A stretch of 64,000 nucleotides of DNA. It comes from an uncultured Acidimicrobiales bacterium (GTDB lineage Bacteria > Actinomycetota > Acidimicrobiia > Acidimicrobiales > CATQHL01). How positions within the stretch are numbered: the first letter of the stretch is position 1; each line of letters starts with the position of its first letter. The DNA is taken from contig CATQHL010000001.1 of assembly GCA_958295925.1 (NCBI GenBank), positions 62,001-126,000 of the forward strand, written 5' to 3'. The notes beneath the pieces were generated by a model that was not told the origin of the DNA, made no database searches, and saw nothing but the letters and a program-made list of their open reading frames with translations. The translations under genes were made by a program, and so were the position numbers. Of this stretch, positions 18,978 through 27,400 are shown one piece after another.

Positions 18978-19702
18978 TGCCCGCCCCGTCCGCCGCCCGG
19001 CCCGATCCCAAGCCCTTCAGGGTTTCTCAGGGGTGTGCAAGGTGGCTCGTCCCAGGGGGTCGCCCTGTCCCTGAACTGCCGAATGCGCCAGGGGCTCACG
19101 AACACGTCAACGGGCGCGTCGCCGGCGCGCCGTGGCAAACCGGGCGTCCATTGGAATTCGTGGCCGATTCCGATCAGGACGGGGCGACTCCCCTCCAGCC
19201 TGCCCTCGGCAGCCTCGTCTTCATCCTCATCCTCGAGCTGCGTAAGAGGGCGAAGCGCCCGGTCGTAGTAGCCGCGCCCCCTTCCCACGCGAGCGCCTCG
19301 CGGGCCAAACAACACTCCTGGCATCAGAACAGCATCGTGGCACAGGACGTCCAGCGCACTCCAGTTTTCGCCCTTGAGCGCAACACCTGCAGGCACCCCG
19401 ATTCCGAACCTTCCAGGAAGCAGGCTTTCGCCCGGGCGGCTCGGGACGAAGCAGAGGCTGTCGTCGGGGCCGATCGCGGGGAAGGTCACCCGCACCCCCG
19501 ACTCCCACAGCCAGGAGATGACAGGGGCGAGGCTTATCTCGCCGTCCACGGCGGCGTACGCGGCGACTGTCTCGGCGGAGCGCAAGCCGACAGAGGCGGA
19601 GAGATTCGACGCCACCAGGGCAGAGGCGAGGAGTTGTTCACGGGGGCAAAGCTCCTGGCGCCTTCGGCGAATCTGCGACTGCTGCGCGAAGATTTCCACC
19701 AT
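18974..19702 (-). CDS. 5-formyltetrahydrofolate cyclo-ligase
   Basis: This enzyme converts 5-formyl-THF to 5,10-methenyl-THF with ATP, returning a storage folate to one-carbon metabolism. The 242-aa protein starts at ATG 19702 (MVEIFAQQSQIRRRRQEL). The nucleotide-binding motif RVGRGRGYYDRAL and the preceding MPGVLFGPRGARVG are diagnostic. An acidic insertion (EDEDEDEAAEG) sits in the loop just after the motif. The open frame continues far upstream into the divergent hppA gene, but that part is a shadow. A -10 box 5 nt before the ATG suggests a leaderless start that also drives trkA and both trkH genes. Confidence 0.92.
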   Translation of the reverse strand: MVEIFAQQSQIRRRRQELCPREQLLASALVASNLSASVGLRSAETVAAYAAVDGEISLAPVISWLWESGVRVTFPAIGPDDSLCFVPSRPGESLLPGRFGIGVPAGVALKGENWSALDVLCHDAVLMPGVLFGPRGARVGRGRGYYDRALRPLTQLEDEDEDEAAEGRLEGSRPVLIGIGHEFQWTPGLPRRAGDAPVDVFVSPWRIRQFRDRATPWDEPPCTPLRNPEGLGIGPGGGRGGQ

Positions 19703-19707
19703 CTCTG

Positions 19708-19713
19708 ACCCTA
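19708..19713 (-). promoter_or_regulatory. -10 box TAGGGT, leaderless promoter of the folate-trk operon
   Basis: On the minus strand TAGGGT lies 5 nt before the ATG at 19702. It faces away from the hppA promoter, with about 80 bp between the two boxes. Confidence 0.45.
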
Positions 19714-19791
19714 GCAGTTTTCCACAGGCCACAAGCGGTGGCGGCCCGAGCCGTGCAGGGCATATTTCCAGGGTTGGGGGCGGTCTGGCGG

Positions 19792-19797
19792 TAGATT
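19792..19797 (+). promoter_or_regulatory. -10 box TAGATT, probable hppA promoter
   Basis: TAGATT is a good -10 match in the divergent intergenic region. It would give an untranslated leader of about 95 nt before the hppA start. The assignment rests on position and consensus only. Confidence 0.35.
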
Positions 19798-19897
19798 GTG
19801 CGGTCGTGCAGATTTGGTTTCTGGGACGGCTCATGCCTTCCAAGCCCACGCCGCATGCCGGGCTGCGGGGGGCGACCGCCGAATGGAGGTGTGCATC

Positions 19898-21982
19898 TTG
19901 ACAGCAATCCCCTACCTGGCCGGGGCATCGGCTCTCCTTGGACTGGCCCTGGCCTGGCATTTCTTCCGCTATGTCCGCTCCACCGATCCGGGCAACGAGC
20001 GCATGCGCGCGCTCATGGACGACATCGCCGAGGGTGCCCGCACCTTCCTTCGCCGCGAGTACCTCTGGGTCGGGGGGTTCGTGGTGATCATGATCGTGCT
20101 GCTGGTCTCCATCCTCGACTGGGGGGGATTTGGCGCCATTTCGTACGTGCTGGGCGCAGCGCTCTCGGCGACAGCGGGCTGGATTGGCATGAAAGTGGCA
20201 ACGATGGCAAACGCCCGGACGGCGCAAGCCGCCCGGGCAGGGGCGGGGCGCGCCCTGCCGCTGGCATTCAGGGGCGGCGCGGTGATGGGATTCTCGGTGG
20301 CAGGGCTGAGCCTCCTGGGGCTGAGCTTCTGCTATCTGCTTTTCGCCGTCTGGCTCAAGCGGCTGGACGCCTTCGACGTAATCACTGCATACGGGCTGGG
20401 GGCCAGCACAATTGCCCTCTTCAGCCGCGTGGGCGGAGGCATCTACACCAAAGCCGCCGACGTTGGCGCAGACCTCGTGGGGAAGGTGGAGGCGGGAATC
20501 CCGGAGGACGACCCGCGCAACCCGGCCACCATTGCCGACAACGTCGGCGACAACGTGGGGGACGTGGCCGGAATGGGCGCAGATCTCTTCGAGAGCTACT
20601 CGGGGGCGATCATCGCGCCTGTCGCCTACGCCTGGTTCGCCTCCGGTGCTTCCAGCATCGCCGAGGCGGAAGGGGGCGACCTCGCAGGCTTTCTGCTCTT
20701 TCCCTTCCTGGTGGCCCTGGTGGGCATGGTGGCGTCTGTGATAGGGGCGCTGATGCTCAGAAAGGAGGGATCGGAGTCTTCGGAGCACCTCTCCGCCTCA
20801 CTGCACAGGGGGACCAACTCGGCGATGGCGCTGACTGTCGGGGGGGTCTTCGCCGTAGGCCAGTGGGTCTTCAACGACGGCACGGCCTGGCGGATGCCCC
20901 TGGCCGTTGTGTTCGGGATAGTCGCCGGGTACGCCCTCGGCAAGATCGCCGAGGTCTGGACAAGCGATGGCTACCGCCCTGTGCGGAAGATCGCCGAGCA
21001 GACCGAAACCGGGCCTGCAACCACCATCCTCAAGGGCATCTCCGCGGGGATGACGTCGGTAGCAGCCTCCGTGCTGGTGATCGCCGCCGCAGTGGGGCTG
21101 TCCTACCAGGTGGGGGCGGGCGCGGCCGGTGGCGGCTTCAACCTGGGCATCTACGCAGTGGCAGTCGCCGCAATAGGGATGCTGGCCACCACCGGCGTGG
21201 TTGTGGCGGTTGACGCCTACGGCCCCATAGCGGACAACGCCGGCGGCATCGCCGAAATGGCCGATCTCCCGCCTGAGGTGCGCAAGTCCACCGACGCCCT
21301 GGATTCACTGGGGAACACCACCGCAGCGGTGGCCAAGGGCTTCGCGGTCGGCTCTGCCGCCGTCACTGCCCTGGCGCTCTTCGCCGCCTTCCGGCAGGCC
21401 GTCGGAGCGGAGGGCGCGACGCTCTCGCTGAACATCGGGGAGGTTGACGTGTTCATTGGCCTCTTCCTGGGGGTGATGCTCCCCTTCCTGTTCGCCGCCC
21501 TGACGATCGACGCCGTGGGGCGGGCGGCAAACAAGATGATCTCAGAGGTGCGCAGGCAGTTCCGGGAAATCGTCGGGCTGCGCGAGGGCGTAGAGGGCGT
21601 ACGCCCCGACTCGGCCCGCTGTGTGGACATATCAACTCGAGCCTCACTGCGGGAGATGCTTGTCCCAGGCGGCCTGGCCGTGGCAGCCCCCCTCGTGATC
21701 GGCTTCATCGACATAGACACGCTTGGCGGCTTCCTGGCCGGTGCGCTGGTGTCGGGGTTTGCGCTGGCCATCTTCATGGCCAACTCCGGCGGGGCCTGGG
21801 ACAACGCCAAGAAGTACATAGAGGCAGGCAAGCACGGCGGCAAAGGCTCGGAGGCCCACAAGGCCGCCGTCGTGGGAGACACGGTCGGCGATCCCTTCAA
21901 GGACACCGCAGGGCCTTCGATGAACATCCTCATCAAGGTCATGACCATCGTCTCGCTGATCTTCGCCTCGGCGTTCGTCTGA
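19898..21982 (+). CDS. hppA: membrane-bound proton (or sodium) pumping pyrophosphatase, K+-dependent type
   Basis: This integral membrane pump (694 aa) couples pyrophosphate hydrolysis to cation export. The catalytic signature DVGADLVGKVEAG... and EDDPRNPATIADNVGDNVGD is intact near 190-230, and a second conserved block, DTVGDPFKDTAGPSMNIL, lies near the C-terminus. I chose the TTG at 19898 because GGAGG lies 8 nt upstream; a start at ATG 19883 would overlap that ribosome site. The motif GNTTAA near residue 471 has Ala where K+-independent pumps carry Lys, so this is the K+-dependent class. It is divergent from the Trk K+-uptake operon. Whether it moves H+ or Na+ cannot be decided here. Confidence 0.95.
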   Translation: MTAIPYLAGASALLGLALAWHFFRYVRSTDPGNERMRALMDDIAEGARTFLRREYLWVGGFVVIMIVLLVSILDWGGFGAISYVLGAALSATAGWIGMKVATMANARTAQAARAGAGRALPLAFRGGAVMGFSVAGLSLLGLSFCYLLFAVWLKRLDAFDVITAYGLGASTIALFSRVGGGIYTKAADVGADLVGKVEAGIPEDDPRNPATIADNVGDNVGDVAGMGADLFESYSGAIIAPVAYAWFASGASSIAEAEGGDLAGFLLFPFLVALVGMVASVIGALMLRKEGSESSEHLSASLHRGTNSAMALTVGGVFAVGQWVFNDGTAWRMPLAVVFGIVAGYALGKIAEVWTSDGYRPVRKIAEQTETGPATTILKGISAGMTSVAASVLVIAAAVGLSYQVGAGAAGGGFNLGIYAVAVAAIGMLATTGVVVAVDAYGPIADNAGGIAEMADLPPEVRKSTDALDSLGNTTAAVAKGFAVGSAAVTALALFAAFRQAVGAEGATLSLNIGEVDVFIGLFLGVMLPFLFAALTIDAVGRAANKMISEVRRQFREIVGLREGVEGVRPDSARCVDISTRASLREMLVPGGLAVAAPLVIGFIDIDTLGGFLAGALVSGFALAIFMANSGGAWDNAKKYIEAGKHGGKGSEAHKAAVVGDTVGDPFKDTAGPSMNILIKVMTIVSLIFASAFV

Positions 21983-21995
21983 GGCGGACGATTTC

Positions 21996-22029
21996 GCAGC
22001 GCCCCTGACGCTGTTCGGCGGGGCGCTGC
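21996..22029 (+). terminator. strong hairpin after hppA, terminator-like
   Basis: A perfect 10-bp inverted repeat (GCAGCGCCCC at 21996-22005 and GGGGCGCTGC at 22020-22029, 14-nt loop) lies 13 nt after the hppA stop. No U-run follows, which is common for high-GC actinobacterial terminators. Confidence 0.6.
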
Positions 22030-22058
22030 CTCCGGGCGCGATGTGCTAGCAATTTGGC

Positions 22059-22673
22059 GTGGAGGTTGTCGAGGCCTTGTCAGTGCTGGGTCTGGGCAGG
22101 GATGCCTCCTGGACTGAGATAAGGGCGTCGTATCGGCGGCTGCTCCGCTCAAACCACCCGGACGTCCGGCGAGCCGCGGACGCAGCAGAGCGCACCGCCC
22201 GAATCGTTGCGGCCTACGGGCGCCTCGCCACGCTCACCGAGAATGGGCGGAAGCCGCTGCCTTCAGTGACGGCGGGGCCGGCCCCAGGCGCAGCAGGGGC
22301 CCGGCCCGCCCCACCGCGCCCAGGGGGCGCCGGGGCGGCTTCGAGGGAGGACGCATCAGAGGCAGCGGCAGGGGCAGGAGCCTCGGCGGTGCTGAGCAGG
22401 GGGCCGGCGCACTCCCCTGGCGACGTCTTTGCCCGCCTGCACGCCGCAGCCGCTGAAATCGGCGAGTTGCGCCGCCTGGATCGGCAGTCAATGACTCTTG
22501 AGGTGGCCCTCTCCACCATGGGGGGGACAGCGACGCTTCAGGCCGAGGTCGCCACTACAGATGAGGGCGACACGAGCATCGGCTTCACGCTTCAATCCCC
22601 CGCCGAGGCCACCGCACCGCCCATTCGCGCTGTCGTAGAAGACCTGCTCGAACGCATCAGAAAACCGCGCTGA
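22059..22673 (+). CDS. J-domain (DnaJ-like) protein, 204 aa
   Basis: The N-terminal 60 residues form a J-domain: ALSVLGLGRDASWTEIRASY, then the diagnostic HPD tripeptide in LRSNHPDVRRAADA. J-domains stimulate Hsp70 ATPase. The middle (about 65-125) is an Ala/Pro/Gly-rich linker, and the C-terminal 75 residues form a small folded part I do not recognise (LRRLDRQSMTLEVALSTMGG). Zn-finger and substrate-binding domains of true DnaJ are absent. GTG start; a TAGCAA sequence 6 nt upstream resembles the leaderless promoters elsewhere. Its 3' end overlaps the convergent PAP2 gene by 82 bp. Confidence 0.85.
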   Translation: MEVVEALSVLGLGRDASWTEIRASYRRLLRSNHPDVRRAADAAERTARIVAAYGRLATLTENGRKPLPSVTAGPAPGAAGARPAPPRPGGAGAASREDASEAAAGAGASAVLSRGPAHSPGDVFARLHAAAAEIGELRRLDRQSMTLEVALSTMGGTATLQAEVATTDEGDTSIGFTLQSPAEATAPPIRAVVEDLLERIRKPR

Positions 22674-23443
22674 GCCCGCCCGGGCGCTCTGGCGCCAACA
22701 TCCTCAGCCCTTAGGAAGCCGCCACCGGGCCGGGCCTTCAAGCCCGCGCCGAGCGCCCGTCCACCTCTCGCCAGGCTCCAGGCCGCCCGGCGATGGCACC
22801 AGATGATGAGCATCAAGGCGGGCGCGGCCAGCAGGTATCCCCCCAGCACGTCCCCGGGCCAGTGGTCGAGCCCCGTTATCCGCACGGGGGCAAATAGCAC
22901 TATCAGGGCGGCGCAGCCCCCCTTGATGGCAACGCGGGCGCACTTTCGCCGCTCGCAGCGCCCAGCCAGGTAGGCAAGCGTGCCAAACACCAGCACCCCG
23001 TAGACAACATGGCCGGAGGGGTAGCCGCCTTCCCTGAAGACGGGCACCCCCCAGGTCAAGTCCTCGAGCGGGGGCGGACGGTCCACGAGGTCGGCCAGGC
23101 GCGTCAACGCAGTGGCCGCCCCCGCAGCCAGGAGGGCCGATGCTGCAAGGGTGCCCCATCTGAACCACGCCGCGGTCAGCAGGACAGCGAAGACGATCGG
23201 CGCCGCGAGGTCGGTGAAGAGGAATTCCACGACCGCCCCCACCCCTTCGAGCGGCCCGCGGAGATGGCTGACGGCCAAGCGAAGGACGGCCGCCTCCCCC
23301 CAGAGGAGTTCGCTGCGAGCAGCGACGACGCTGAGAGCCGTGGCGCCTCCCGCCAGCAGGGCCCAAAGCACTGCCCAACGCCAGTCGGTGCGGGGGAAAG
23401 GCCCCTTCGCCGCACCGGTGCGGGTCGCCCCCTCTGAGCGCAT
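22592..23443 (-). CDS. PAP2-family membrane phosphatase
   Basis: This is a membrane lipid phosphatase of the PAP2 superfamily. The three-part active site is present: RLADLVDRPPP (first motif), YPSGH (second) and RITGLDHWPGD (third, with the catalytic His). About six hydrophobic segments surround them. Substrates may be phosphatidate or undecaprenyl pyrophosphate; the sequence does not decide. I use the ATG at 23443 (MRSEGATRTG); a start at 23497 would overlap the end of the upstream CopC-CopD gene. The last 27 codons overlap the convergent J-domain gene, so one of the two ends might be longer than in relatives. Confidence 0.85.
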   Translation of the reverse strand: MRSEGATRTGAAKGPFPRTDWRWAVLWALLAGGATALSVVAARSELLWGEAAVLRLAVSHLRGPLEGVGAVVEFLFTDLAAPIVFAVLLTAAWFRWGTLAASALLAAGAATALTRLADLVDRPPPLEDLTWGVPVFREGGYPSGHVVYGVLVFGTLAYLAGRCERRKCARVAIKGGCAALIVLFAPVRITGLDHWPGDVLGGYLLAAPALMLIIWCHRRAAWSLARGGRALGAGLKARPGGGFLRAEDVGARAPGRAQRGFLMRSSRSSTTARMGGAVASAGD

Positions 23444-23474
23444 CGGGGATCTGGCCGCCCCGCCGTCCGGCGGG

Positions 23475-25943
23475 CTAGGCGAAAGTGGCCGCAGCACGGT
23501 CTCTTGCCGCGTAGCACGCCTCCTTGTAGCGCTGCGGTACCCTCGCGCAGAGCTCCGTGGCCTTGGCAGGGTCGTGTTCGCTGTAGACGGCGTTCAGCGA
23601 AGCACCGACCCAGCAGCGCTCCTGGTAATCGGGGTCTCCCAGCGAGCACAGGCGCAGGACGCGATCTACCTCCAGCAGCGACGATCCGCTGATGTCCCGC
23701 CCCATGCTCTGATAGCAGACGCCGATCATGTCCTCCCTCAGGGTGTCGCAGATTTCGAAGACCGTCGCGAAGTCCTCGTCGGCGTACCCGATTTGGGAAA
23801 GCATCCAGGACGTCTGCATGCCAAAGCACTCGTCCACGAAGTCGTCCTTCACTGCGTTGCAGGGGTAGACGAGGTCTTCCTCGCTGAGCGCCGTCTTCGT
23901 GAGCACCCCCTGCTGGGTGGCGGTCACGTTCTCCATGAACGAACCGCTCACGCATGAACTCATCTCCCAGCGGTCGGTCAGAGCCTCGCAGTACTCCAGG
24001 GAGCCGAAGAGGTCGCCGTCAAGGTTCAGCATCACCCCGTGGCCCAGGCCGTGGACGCAGTTGTAGTGGGTGAAGGAGTATCGCACCTCCGCCGCTGTGG
24101 CGCAGATGTCGGGAAGCTCCTCGTAGAGAGTCCTCCCCTTGAACTGCGAGATGGCGTATTCCACCACCCCGTGGTAATAGCCCGACCAGCAGGGAGACCC
24201 CTCATAGGTGAGCGCCGTGCCGATGTCGCCGTAGAACGCAGCGGCGTCGTTGCCGAGGTCGTGAACCACCTGGTGGCAGTCGCGGGCAATGAAGTCATCG
24301 GTCTCCCTCAGCCTGTCCACCTCGGCAACGGCAACATCGGCCCCCTCCTGTCGCATCACCTCGGCAAAATACGTGCGGTAGCAGTTGGCCTTGCCCACGG
24401 TGCGCTCGGCGCACTCGTCCACGCTGGAGGGCGGGGCGTCGCTCAGGGCCGCCTCGATCTCCTCGGCGGTGATCACCGGGTCGCCTGGGCCTCCGGAACC
24501 GCCCGATGAGAAGACGGAGGGGTTCATGCCGACGACAATCGTGGCCGTTGCTATCACCAGGCCTAGCGTGAGCGCCTCGAGGCGGATGCTCCTGTGGGAC
24601 GAGATGCCCGCAGGCCGGCTGCGCCGCCTGGCCAGAAACCCCAGGTTCCAGTCGTTGTGCAACGCAAGGGGCAGGGCCACGAGCGCCACCAGGCCGATCT
24701 TTACCAGCAGGGCGACACCGTAGCCGGAGGAGAGAATCTCCCTGCCCGCCAAAAGAAGGGTAGAGCGCAGCCCGGTCAGCGCAAGGATCAGGAAAGACAC
24801 CACGGCGACCGGCGCAAATTTGCCGAAAAGGGTGCGAACCGCTCCCGATCGCTCCCCGACGGCCAATGACCGCCAACGCGGGCGGGCAGCCGCCCAGCCG
24901 ACTATCAGAAGTGGCCCGAGCCAGAGGCTGGAGGCGGAAAGGTGGAGGGTGGACACCCAGGTGCCCGTCCACCCCCAGCCGCCCTCTGAAAACACTGCGG
25001 TGTGGCTGTTGGCCACCCCGGCGGCGATCATCGCCATCACCCCGAGGCCTGCCTGGAGGAAGGTGAGCGGGTTGGATGCCCGCGCGAGGCGAGGCGCCCA
25101 GAGCACGAGCGTTCCCGCAGCGACGGTGCTGCCCAGCATCAGCAGCCCCATCCCGTCCAGCAGCGCCAGGCGAAGGTCTCCAAGCAGGGAGCCTGAGTCG
25201 AAGCCCCTCGTGACCAGGAAGATCGTCGCCCCCGTCCGGATGGCGATTCCCAGGTGGGCGACGATCGACCCGACGATCAGAGCCCTGCGGGAGTGCAGGG
25301 CAAGAAGTTCCCCAGCCTCCGTGCCGCCAGCGTGCGCCTGCGCCCCTCGCCGCCTCCTCGTCGTGTAGAGGACGAACAACGCACCGGCCACCAGCGCCAG
25401 CCCCAGGTACCACACGTAGCGGGCGGCCGCCGACACAACGGTGAGCGCGCGGTCGAGGAGGGGGGTGGACTGGAAGCTGGCGCCTGCCACATCCTCAGCG
25501 CTGGCGACCCCCACCCCGAGCACAACCTCGCCCGCCACCCTGTGACCGTCGGGGCCGACGGTCACCCAGGCCAGCCCGTAGACCCCATCGGGCAGTTCAG
25601 GCAGGGCGAAGGTGATCACGTCCAGCTCACCCCCCAGGGGGCTCAGCAACTCGCCGCCGGGAATGACCTCCCCGCCCAGGGAGATGATGTCGAGCTGGAC
25701 GCTGCGGGGATCGACCGCCTCTGCGAACGTCAGCGTCAGCAGCTCCGGCGCCTCCTCCAACGAACTGCGGTCATCCGGCGAGGAGGAAAGCAGCCTGGTG
25801 TGGGCGGAAGCAGGCGAGGCGGCGAGCACGAGAGCGAGCGCAGCGAGGCAGAAGGCGGCAAGCACCCGCAGGTGCGGCCTCGTCGGCCGTCTCGCCCGCA
25901 CGCCGATTCGGGGTGTCATTCTGATGCTTTTCTCGGCCATCAT
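23475..25943 (-). CDS. CopC-CopD copper protein fused to a cysteine-paired C-terminal domain
   Basis: A signal peptide ends in ASPASA before HTRLLSSSPDD, so the mature N-terminus would be the His that binds Cu(II) in CopC. The matching Asp/His lie in GPDGHRVAGEV. A CopD-like membrane part follows (about eight helices, residues 160-490), with conserved histidines in HTAVFSEGG and HLSASSLW. The last 310 residues are unusual: DCHQVVHDLGNDAA, GYYHGVVEY and NCVHGLGHGV supply His and Cys, then five units repeat a Cys, 7-12 residues, Cys, aromatic pattern (for example CNAVKDDFVDECF, CDTLREDMIGVCY). I know no named family for this tail. The start is uncertain (ATG 25943, 25940 or a TTG at 25964). Confidence 0.85.
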   Translation of the reverse strand: MMAEKSIRMTPRIGVRARRPTRPHLRVLAAFCLAALALVLAASPASAHTRLLSSSPDDRSSLEEAPELLTLTFAEAVDPRSVQLDIISLGGEVIPGGELLSPLGGELDVITFALPELPDGVYGLAWVTVGPDGHRVAGEVVLGVGVASAEDVAGASFQSTPLLDRALTVVSAAARYVWYLGLALVAGALFVLYTTRRRRGAQAHAGGTEAGELLALHSRRALIVGSIVAHLGIAIRTGATIFLVTRGFDSGSLLGDLRLALLDGMGLLMLGSTVAAGTLVLWAPRLARASNPLTFLQAGLGVMAMIAAGVANSHTAVFSEGGWGWTGTWVSTLHLSASSLWLGPLLIVGWAAARPRWRSLAVGERSGAVRTLFGKFAPVAVVSFLILALTGLRSTLLLAGREILSSGYGVALLVKIGLVALVALPLALHNDWNLGFLARRRSRPAGISSHRSIRLEALTLGLVIATATIVVGMNPSVFSSGGSGGPGDPVITAEEIEAALSDAPPSSVDECAERTVGKANCYRTYFAEVMRQEGADVAVAEVDRLRETDDFIARDCHQVVHDLGNDAAAFYGDIGTALTYEGSPCWSGYYHGVVEYAISQFKGRTLYEELPDICATAAEVRYSFTHYNCVHGLGHGVMLNLDGDLFGSLEYCEALTDRWEMSSCVSGSFMENVTATQQGVLTKTALSEEDLVYPCNAVKDDFVDECFGMQTSWMLSQIGYADEDFATVFEICDTLREDMIGVCYQSMGRDISGSSLLEVDRVLRLCSLGDPDYQERCWVGASLNAVYSEHDPAKATELCARVPQRYKEACYAARDRAAATFA

Positions 25944-26047
25944 CCTTCGGTTCCGGTCAGCCAATCGTATTAGAGGGGACTATGCGCCAAGTCTTTTGAA
26001 CCTGCCTGCGTGAAATCTCCGTAGGCTTGCGGGGAAGAAAAGCCAGG

Positions 26048-27379
26048 ATGAAGCGAAAAGACCCCGAAACAAGCCACCAAAACCACCAGGGCGAACCAAA
26101 AAACCACAAGCCAAAGGCAGGCAAGGGGACGAGGCTCACTTCACTGAGGGCGTTGCGGCACCGGGACTTCGCGTGGTTTTTCTCAGCTGCCCTGCTCTCG
26201 AACGCTGCCAACTGGATGCAGCAGTTCACCATCCTCTTTGTCACCTTCCAGCTGACACGATCCAACACCTGGGTGGGGGCGGCGTCTTTCAGCATCCTCA
26301 TCCCCATCCTGATTCTGAACCCGCTGGCGGGGGTGATGGCCGACCGCTTCCCCCGCCGCACGACCATCATGGCCACGCTCGCACTTCAGGCGTCTGTCTC
26401 GGTGGTGTACACGGCCATCTGGGTTGCCGGAAGCATCACCCCCTGGTGGATTCTGCTGCTGAACCTGACGGCGGGCGTGGCTTCGGGGCTTCAGATAGCC
26501 AACTGGCAGGCACTGGTTCCGCTGCTTGTTCCTAAAGAGAGCGAGCTGCCCGCCATCAGGCTCAACTCCATGCAGTTCACGGCGGCCCGGGCAATAGGCC
26601 CGCTAGTCGGCGCCGGGCTGCTGAGCGTGCTGGGGCCTGGGGCGGTGTTCGCAGGCAACGCAGGCATGTTCGTGGTGCTGCTTGCCGTGGTGGCCTCGCT
26701 GAAGCCTCGGGAGATCAGCGGCACCCGCTCAGAGAGGATTCGTGTGGTGCTGCGCGAAGGCTTCCGATACGTGCGCAGCAGGGCTCCTCTGAAGCAGTCG
26801 GTCATCACGGGGTTCTTCATCGCCTACGCGGGCGGTTCCCTGCTGCACCTCGCCCCAGGCCTGGCAAAGGACGACTACGGGGTTGGCGAGGTGGGGCTGG
26901 CCGGTTTCATCACCGCTGCGGGGGTGGGATCGGTGGTGGCGTCGATATTCATCATCCGCAGCGCCGACTACGTGGACAGATCGCTGATGACGCGCTGGGG
27001 GATGGGCATCTATGCGACGGCTCCGATTGTCATAGCGGCGACCACTATCTACCCGCTGGGGCTGATCGGCTACTTCATCAGCGGCGTGGCGCACGTGATC
27101 GTGGCCATCGCCATGAACACCACGATCCAGGCCCAGGTTTCCGAGGAGATGCGCGGCCGGGCGCTTTCCATGTACTTGATGGGAATTTTCGCCGGATGGC
27201 CCCTGGGCTCACTGATCGGCGGCTGGCTTGGCGACCTGGTGGGGCTCCGGCCCGTGTTCGCCGCCAACGGGCTCATCCTGGGATCATTCCTCTGCGTCGG
27301 TCTGGTCTTCTTCGACGGGTTCCGGCGCATCGACCCCAATCACGACGTAATGGCCTCCTCAGCGAAAGACCCTGTGTAA
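26048..27379 (+). CDS. MFS transporter (EntS-like / MFS_3 family)
   Basis: This is a 12-helix major facilitator protein of 443 aa. The loop motif GVMADRFPRRTT between helices 2 and 3 (residues about 90-100) is the MFS signature A. The overall pattern (LRHRDFAWFFSAALLSNAANWMQQF at the start of helix 1) matches the enterobactin-exporter-like group, which exports small molecules. The N-terminal 30 residues are basic and hydrophilic. I chose ATG 26048, which has a purine-rich GGGGAAG stretch upstream. It is divergent from the CopC-CopD gene (about 100 bp between them) and convergent with the EF-G paralogue. The substrate is unknown. Confidence 0.88.
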   Translation: MKRKDPETSHQNHQGEPKNHKPKAGKGTRLTSLRALRHRDFAWFFSAALLSNAANWMQQFTILFVTFQLTRSNTWVGAASFSILIPILILNPLAGVMADRFPRRTTIMATLALQASVSVVYTAIWVAGSITPWWILLLNLTAGVASGLQIANWQALVPLLVPKESELPAIRLNSMQFTAARAIGPLVGAGLLSVLGPGAVFAGNAGMFVVLLAVVASLKPREISGTRSERIRVVLREGFRYVRSRAPLKQSVITGFFIAYAGGSLLHLAPGLAKDDYGVGEVGLAGFITAAGVGSVVASIFIIRSADYVDRSLMTRWGMGIYATAPIVIAATTIYPLGLIGYFISGVAHVIVAIAMNTTIQAQVSEEMRGRALSMYLMGIFAGWPLGSLIGGWLGDLVGLRPVFAANGLILGSFLCVGLVFFDGFRRIDPNHDVMASSAKDPV

Positions 27380-27400
27380 AGCCGCGCCGGAGGCGGGCTC

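Noticed and set aside
19703-20788. Upstream extension of the folate cyclo-ligase frame to 604 residues
   Set aside because: The extension is antisense to hppA, crosses the divergent promoter region, and has no family similarity.
19798-21213. Open frame of 471 codons overlapping hppA in another frame
   Set aside because: The hppA frame carries all pyrophosphatase motifs; this frame is Arg/Gly-rich noise.
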